Positions 58,101-64,000 of a stretch of DNA of 64,000 nt are shown here, one piece after another. The translations under genes and the position numbers were made by a program. Source of the DNA: Lithospermum erythrorhizon (taxonomy: Eukaryota > Streptophyta > Magnoliopsida > Boraginales > Boraginaceae); the NCBI GenBank assembly GCA_019722365.1, contig JADFUC010000718.1, positions 164,054-228,053 on the forward strand, read 5' to 3'. The notes beneath the pieces were generated by a model, which had not been told where the DNA came from, did no database searches, and was given only the letters and a program-made list of their open reading frames with translations. The number at the start of each line of letters is the position of its first letter. Positions within the stretch are counted from its first letter, which is position 1.

Positions 58101-59907
58101 TTAATGTCTTTGAATGCTGAGTGTGATGAGCTTTAAGACTTACAAAGCTTTAAAATTGAAATATTCCAATGAATGAATTGATCTTATGAATAGTGAAACT
58201 AAGATCCCAAATTAGAGACTTGGAAAGCTTGTTCACAGACCACAATTCTTTCAGAGTGGTAGGCGTAAGTGGTTATTTAAGGTTAAGCGAAACTAATAAG
58301 GTTAGATTTAAGGCTAGGTTAGTAATTTAAGGGTTTACTCCCGAGGAGGGAATAGATTATATGGTTAAAGTTTACTCTTGTTAGAATGTGTGATTTGGTG
58401 CTCGAACTGATTGGAATTAAGCAAATAGTCATTCTTCCACATAAACACCATGGTGATCTTGGCAAAAATATTTATATCGTGACCGAGAGGGCTTTGTGGA
58501 CCTAAATTACACGATAATGTGTGTTTGTTAAAAAAGGCCTTGTATGGTTTAAAAGCGATCCCACTAGGCAATGGAATATTAAATTTGACAATTGCATGCG
58601 ATTGTTTGAAGTTTAAAAAACTCTTTTGATCATTAATACTGTGCTGGGAATATAGTATGTGCTTGTATTTCTTTTACTTTATGTGGATGACATATTGATT
58701 GTTAGTGGTGTTTGAAGTCACATTGGCGTGTGCAAAAATGTCTTCCATGATAATTTTTGATATGAAAGATTTAGGTGATCTTGAAAATTAAAACTTGAAC
58801 ATTATTAGAGGCAGAAAGAAATCTACTCTTTATTTTAAATCAAAGTCTGAATCTTTGAAAAGATTTTTTAGAGTAAATTTCTATGTCGATGCTAAATCAC
58901 GTGAATGGCACCTCTTCTTCTGTTTTGTGTTAAGTAGGATCGGTCCCCCAAGGCGAAGCTGAAATAAATGATATATGAAAAGTATTGCCATATTCTATCT
59001 TATAGGATCTGGTATGTATCTAAATGGTTAGCCCAGTAGGCACGATGTGCATATGCGGTTAGTTCTTGAGTAGTGTGTTAGCCCTAAAAACAATTTCCCG
59101 AAAAAAAGGTTTAGATCGAATCTGGTATTGCGGATATGTCTAATCACTGGTATGCGCCGTTGGAGCAGCTTTAAGAGAGTGGTACATTAAGGTATTTGCA
59201 GTCCCTAAAGGTTGATGTTGGTTTGAGTTTCTCTAGATATCGTGATGTGTAGTTTGGCTAATGTAGATTCTAATTATGCTAATGATAGAGACAATAGGAA
59301 ATCTACTATAGCATGTTGCTTTATTGTGGCTCTTGCGTAAGTTGGAATCTCAGCTAATGGGTGTTCTTAACTTTATCTACTCTTGTCTGGCTTTTTAAAG
59401 AATACATTTGGGCACACGACTTTGTTATGCGAAATTAGATTTCATAATAGCGTGGTTGTGTTTTTTAAAATTAGTGTCTATTTATTCAATTGTGTAAAAT
59501 CATGTTTCATTAGGACTAAACATATTGATGTTCGATTTTATTATATTCGTGATATTGTTGAGCAGGGCATTGTGAAGTTGGAGAAAATTCCCTCGAAATT
59601 TAATCCTGCGGATATAGATACGAAATGGTTGGCAGTGGAGAAATTCATTACATGTCAAAGAATTCTAAACTTTGACATAGGTTGGTTAATGATTTGCGTA
59701 TCTTGAACTTCGATGACCTATGGAGTAAGTTAGGTCCACTAAGGGACTTAGTTTCTGGTGATTTTTGCGTCGTTGTGGCAAATAGTATACTTTGTGTATA
59801 CGCTTTATTCTATATTCTTTGTGATTGTTTACAAGTATGGTTTTAGCGATGATAGTCCTGTGATTAAATGTTGTTATGTCGAATCGTTGCGCTGGTTGAG
59901 AGTAGAG

Positions 59908-60254
59908 ATTATTTATAATCTATTAGTAGCTTGTCAATTAAGCGGCCCGATTGTTTGTCGCATAACTATAGCAGCCATGCCTAATATATTATTATGTATA
60001 ATGGCACTTTCTCATCTTCTGTATTAAGCCAAAAAGAATAAAGTCTTACGTCTTGGTTGTTTTGTCTGGCTTGTGAGAAAACATTCTTTTGTTCTCCTAC
60101 CGATAAAATACATTTGTGGTAGCTGAGAGTTTACAGAATGACCGGGTTGGGTTTGTAGCCCAGGCCAAATTGATGAGTGCGTTAACATCGATTTGTCGAA
60201 TCAATTAATAGGCGTCTGGCCCAGCGACAACATCTTTATCGTCAGTAATCTGCA
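59908..60254 (+). repeat. 3' LTR of the copia element
   Basis: About 347 bp, similar to 54842-55177 with many substitutions and short indels. It follows the RNase H remnant by about 230 bp; the purine tract expected before it is degraded. Confidence 0.6.
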
Positions 60255-61440
60255 TTATTCTGTGTTTGAATTCTAAATTCGCCTAAATTCATCAACACAC
60301 TTTCGTATTTGTTTCAATAGACAATACGTGACAGTTTGGATGATTAAATAGATTGTTGTTCGAGACTTAGAGCAATAATACTGAACTTGATCTATTGGTG
60401 TGTCATTCTTGGCCAAATATATATAAATCATTGTCTATATATACTGCAAACAAACTTCATGTTTGACTATCATTGGACCTTTGCTTCAACTATCAAAATG
60501 ATATTGAAACTTACAGAAAGAGGGGCATCTCTATGTGATGCAGGTGAGCCCATGTGCAAGTTAAGAGTGATAGAAGTCTCGAAAGGCAGCTTTTAAATAC
60601 ATCCAAGTACTTGGGGATCTAGCAAGTTCAGAAATGGCAACCTAGTTAATACCACAGCACGTATTGGATATTGATTAAAATTTGCAAATATACACAGTAA
60701 TTGTTAAAATGTCCCACTTGCATGCTGCTACAAAAAATGATACACATTCTCCATATAGATACAATATGTTCCAATTACAAAGATGATAATTCTGAATTTA
60801 ATTCTATATAAAGTTTTAAGATGATCCAATTTACACTACAATAAATGATGACTTATTTTAATTTATTTTATTATATTCAATGATCATCAGAATATAAAAT
60901 ATTTGATTTTATAGTGGAATGGATTTGGAATATAATGGACATAAAAAATAAACACTTGATGAAAGTTATGTTGCAGGCCTTGCACAGCCACTACAAATTA
61001 AGAAAATACTCTTTGTAAGTTGATGTATAGTTTGTGATATGTGACCTCCACCATGCACTAAAGTTAATTACCAGACGCTGGTACTTTTAGGTATTCCAAC
61101 TTCTCTAATCCATAATAATTCGATTTAGTCAAGAAAGAACAACTCATATAATGAGAGAAATCATATGCAAAACCAAATAAGGATCTTTTATTTATTTGGA
61201 TGTACTCTATTATTTGAAGGAGTCTCAAGGAAGAGAAAGGGAGAGGCAGGTGACTAATAGGTGAGTGCAGTAGTTGTTCTCTATTAAGCAGGTTGAGTGA
61301 ACCAATCAAATTTTTTGCAAAAAAATTAATTTTGAGTATGCAATTAAGTTAAAAACATCATTTCTAAGCGGCTAAGTTACTATTAGAAGTAAACATTTGG
61401 GATCATGATGAAAAGGAGGATTCTTCATACCAGGGTCATT
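60255..61440. other. AT-rich spacer, no gene seen
   Basis: A 69-codon frame at 60387-60596 ending RGASLCDAGEPMCKLRVIEV is unrecognised. No array homology (zinc-finger or HMA) was found right of the copia element, so the far end of unit 3 is not visible. Confidence 0.35.
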
Positions 61441-63103
61441 TTATTGAATATGTGCGAGAGTTGCGAATATCTTATGGTATAAAAGATTTTCGTGGGATGA
61501 CTTCTGGACAAGTCCAAAAGGAACTTTGTTGTGCTTCTGCTTTTTTAGTTACATCCAAGATTGTGAAAGATATTGGCAATGATTTTTTTGCTATATTAAT
61601 TGATGAGTCCGGTGATTGTGCGGGGAAAGAACAAATGGCATTGTGAGTGCGTTATGTTGATTCAATTGGTTCTGTTGTTAAAAGATTTCTTGGAATTGCA
61701 CATGTGAAAGATACAAGTGATGCGTCCTTAATGAGCACTCTTGAATCTGTTGACTCTGTGAGTGTATCCAACATCCGAGGCCGAGAGATGCGATGCGGGC
61801 TATCTAACATGTCGGTGCGTCTTGGTACTGGGTTAAGAACACTAATTCAGAATGAGAATCCATCTGCTTTTTATGTTCATTGTTTGCCCGTGACTTCAAT
61901 TGGCACTTAAACATACGTGAGGCGCGTGGATGTTAGTTCCTTTTTTGGTTTGATCAATTCAATTGTCAATATAATTGGTTGTTCTAACAAAAGACAAGAG
62001 TTATTTCAAGATGCGACTTGTTTAAGATTTAGCTAAGCATAAAAATTAAAGGAAGGTTTGGTTGAAGCTTAGGTGAAGTTTTGAATCCAAGAATCGTCTA
62101 GAGTAGGTGAAGTGGTAAAAGAGTCGCCTTTCTGAGGGCCTTACAGTATTTCAAAATTGTTTAGCCACAATCCTTCAGTAGCCAACCCAAATTTGTGAAG
62201 ATGCTAAGTTAATAAAAGTGCGAGGAGAAGCGAGACTTTAACTTTATTGCATCTTTTCATTTCGTTTTTAAATGTGTCTTTGATGGTTGATGTATTAGAT
62301 GTGACACATGATTTGAACATGGCTTTACAAAGATGTGACCAAGACTTGTTGAATGCCTTGAACCTTGTAAGAATTACCAAGATCTGACTTGAGATGCGTG
62401 ATGATGGTGAATATTCTCGTAACAAAAGGTTATTTGAAATATGTAGAATCATGACATTGAAGTTGCCGATATAGGTGGACCATTATTACCTTTTTAGTCA
62501 TCTGACGACCGACAACTTCTAGTGCATCATTATAAGAATGATTGTTTCTTGAATATTTTAGATGTGCAGATGAAGGAACTTAATTAGAGGTTTGATGTAG
62601 AAAATACTGAGCTTCTACATTGTGTGGCATGCTTAAGTCCTTTTTTCAAATTTGTGGCTTTTGATGTGGACAAGTTGATGAGGATGGCGAGTTATATCCA
62701 AGCGATTTTGGATGAAGTTGTGGATCTAACAACGCTGATGTTGGCTAATTATAGGATGTCCGGATGAATGCTTTCGTTTCAAGCTGGCCATTGGAGATCT
62801 TTAATAGGCTCTTCGTGGCTACCGGAGGCTTATATGACTTATGAATTTGTTTTTAAGCTTGCTGAAATTTCTTTGATATGCGCGCCTTGGCAGCTGCGAG
62901 TGTCGGTAGTCTTTTACGCTATGAAGCATGTAAAGCCTGACCCGAGGAACAAGATGGGGGATCAATGGTTAAATGATCGTCTTGTTATTTTTGTTGAAAA
63001 AGATTTATTTTTTAGTATTGATCCTCGTGAAGTTTTAGAGCAATTTCAAAAAAATGAGTGCTTAAGCATGAATTGTAAATTATCGATATTTTGTTATTAA
63101 TTA
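61441..63103 (+). pseudogene. hAT-derived transposase, ZMYM1-like DUF4371 family, decayed
   Basis: Reads like the plant zinc finger MYM-type protein 1-like proteins (DUF4371 plus hAT C-terminal dimerisation), which derive from hAT transposases. Seen in order: LRISYGIKDFRGMTSGQVQK, DIGNDFFAILIDESGD, KEQMAL then an in-frame TGA (61644-61646) and VRYVDSIGSVVKRFLGIAHV, later RTLIQNENPSAFYVHC, then LNMALQRCDQDLLNALNLV near 62315, CVACLSPFFKF near 62620, and the dimerisation end FYAMKHV, RNKMGDQWLNDRLV, EKDLFFSID to 63100. The YDG and FAHQLQ motifs and the VERVFS-type sequence are damaged by frameshifts. The N-terminal zinc finger is missing or left of 61441. No terminal repeats found. Inactive. 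Confidence 0.85.
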
Positions 63104-64000
63104 ATGGAGAGGTCTTTTTGAATTGTTAAAAAGTTATATGTATGTTCGAGCCATGTAATGAAAGTTGGTAGATCATGACTGGTTGAGTGGTGTTATATAT
63201 ATTATTCCTTAAAATTATATTTACAAAAATAGATGATTGTTTTAGATAAAAAGTGTTTTGTATTAGTGAAAATTTATGTGAGATTGTGGCTATATTAGAA
63301 ATATAAAGGTTTATTGGAATTGCTTTAAAATAATATATTAAAAATTATAAGCAAATATTTATTGATAAAAGTTAAAATTTTTAGATGATCGTATATTTAA
63401 AATGGAAGGAATGTATTTGCATATATAAGACAGATCTATTTATAGTTTTAATATCACAGTAGCACACCACTAATAACACTCTTTAAAATATAGTTTAATA
63501 TAGAACCAACCAAACCACCTAATAATAACACTCTTTTTAAGATAAATAGTAGATTCACCGTTTTCGGTTGTCGTTTTAGCGTAATAAATAATATTTTTTA
63601 TATTTTATTGTATTTTTACTATCTTTTGTCTTTAAGTTAACAATGTCAGTAATATTATTTTGGGTTGATTGTCGTTACATTCACGTTCAGTCTTTTATTA
63701 TTTTAACTTTATTCATCATGTCTTGAATGGTAAAACTGACAAATTAAAAAGCTAGGAATTCTGTATCTGAGGAAGGATATAAGGTAATAATTTATTTTCC
63801 TTAGAAAAAAAATTTATGTCATATTCATTACTTCGACGAACTATTATGTTAAAACATATAATAAGCCATGATGGAGCTAGTGGACAAAAAAGTAATTGTG
63901 TTTTTACTTACTATATGTTTTGATTTAAGTAAACTAAAACGATCTTTACAAAAGATTATACATTAAATTAAATCATTTGAATTAAGCAATACGTAAACTT
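63104..64000. other. AT-rich right end of the window
   Basis: No conserved frame, repeat pair or RNA gene seen. Probable 3' part of the hAT-derived element followed by intergenic DNA. Confidence 0.4.

Larger units (their letters stand above)
54842..60254 (+). mobile_element. Decayed but structurally complete Ty1/copia retrotransposon
   Basis: LTRs at about 54842-55177 and 59908-60254 share TATAATCTATTAG, ATATAGCAGCC, TAATATATTATTAT, CATCTTCT..TTAAGCC, AAAAGAATA and TTGGTTGTTTTGT. A primer-binding site TGTATCAAGAGC at 55181 resembles the complement of initiator Met tRNA. Internal order is that of copia: gag with GRS-rich basic tail (56280-56400), integrase (VWGP at 57133, FLSIIDDY at 57181-57204), reverse transcriptase (LV.GFTPEEGIDY at 58318-58360, YVDDILIVSG at 58680-58709), and RNase H C-terminus (IRDIVEQGIVKLEKI, then NPADI at 59521-59650). 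Many stops and frameshifts: no autonomous activity. LTR divergence is large, so insertion is old. Exact ends and target duplication were not resolved. Confidence 0.85.

Overview
The window is AT-rich nuclear DNA from a flowering plant, most likely a eudicot. The evidence is GT-AG introns in plant-type genes (CAND2/TPRA1-like 7TM protein, MTQ2/HEMK2 methyltransferase, UGT83A-like glucosyltransferase, ZAT-type C2H2 factor with an EAR motif, HMA-domain metallochaperone), decayed Ty1/copia and hAT elements, and long gene-poor AT-rich stretches. The species cannot be named from the sequence. All homology calls are by eye from recalled family features; no search was run.

Layout. 0.45-0.60 kb: 5' end of a class II histone deacetylase gene (HDA5/18 type, minus strand), apparently broken. 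0.6-4.8 kb: old repeat-derived DNA. 4.99-8.33 kb: a six-exon CAND2/TPRA1-like 7TM gene (+) with damage at the end of exon 1. Its 5' flank is repeated in inverted orientation at 9.37-9.96 kb, and that copy is split by a 375-bp hAT-type MITE with an 8-bp target duplication. 10.98-11.36 kb: a second GC-rich hAT-type MITE. 12.5-16.6 kb: a multi-exon PHD-finger gene (+) with duplicated symmetric exons and a damaged 3' half. 18.6-19.35 kb: an intact MTQ2-like methyltransferase, followed by a diverged copy of its own 3' end. 20.9-22.3 kb: a UGT83A-like gene, open in its first half and ruined across the C-terminal sugar-donor box. 22.3-31.5 kb: gene-poor repeats with a degenerate minisatellite.

31.6-54.5 kb is the most interesting region: a three-unit tandem array with a spacing of about 10 kb. 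Unit 1 carries a nearly complete four-finger C2H2 repressor gene (+) and a converging HMA-domain gene (-). Units 2 and 3 carry only the 3' part of the zinc-finger gene, both starting near finger 3, and unit 2 also keeps a decayed HMA gene. Comparing units gives empty sites that date and delimit insertions: about 2.7-2.9 kb of copia-derived DNA in the HMA intron, and about 2.8 kb at 38.92-41.70 kb. A decayed but structurally complete copia element (54.84-60.25 kb) sits in unit 3, and a decayed hAT/DUF4371 (ZMYM1-like) transposase gene follows at 61.4-63.1 kb.

MTQ2 and the HMA gene look intact. The zinc-finger, CAND2, PHD, UGT and HDAC loci all carry stops or frameshifts. This could be gene decay in a duplicated or fractionated segment, or uncorrected indels in the assembly. 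The UGT damage, with multi-base losses in conserved motifs, favours true decay at least there. I see no coherent pathway linking the genes and no clearly novel molecular system; the unusual content is structural.
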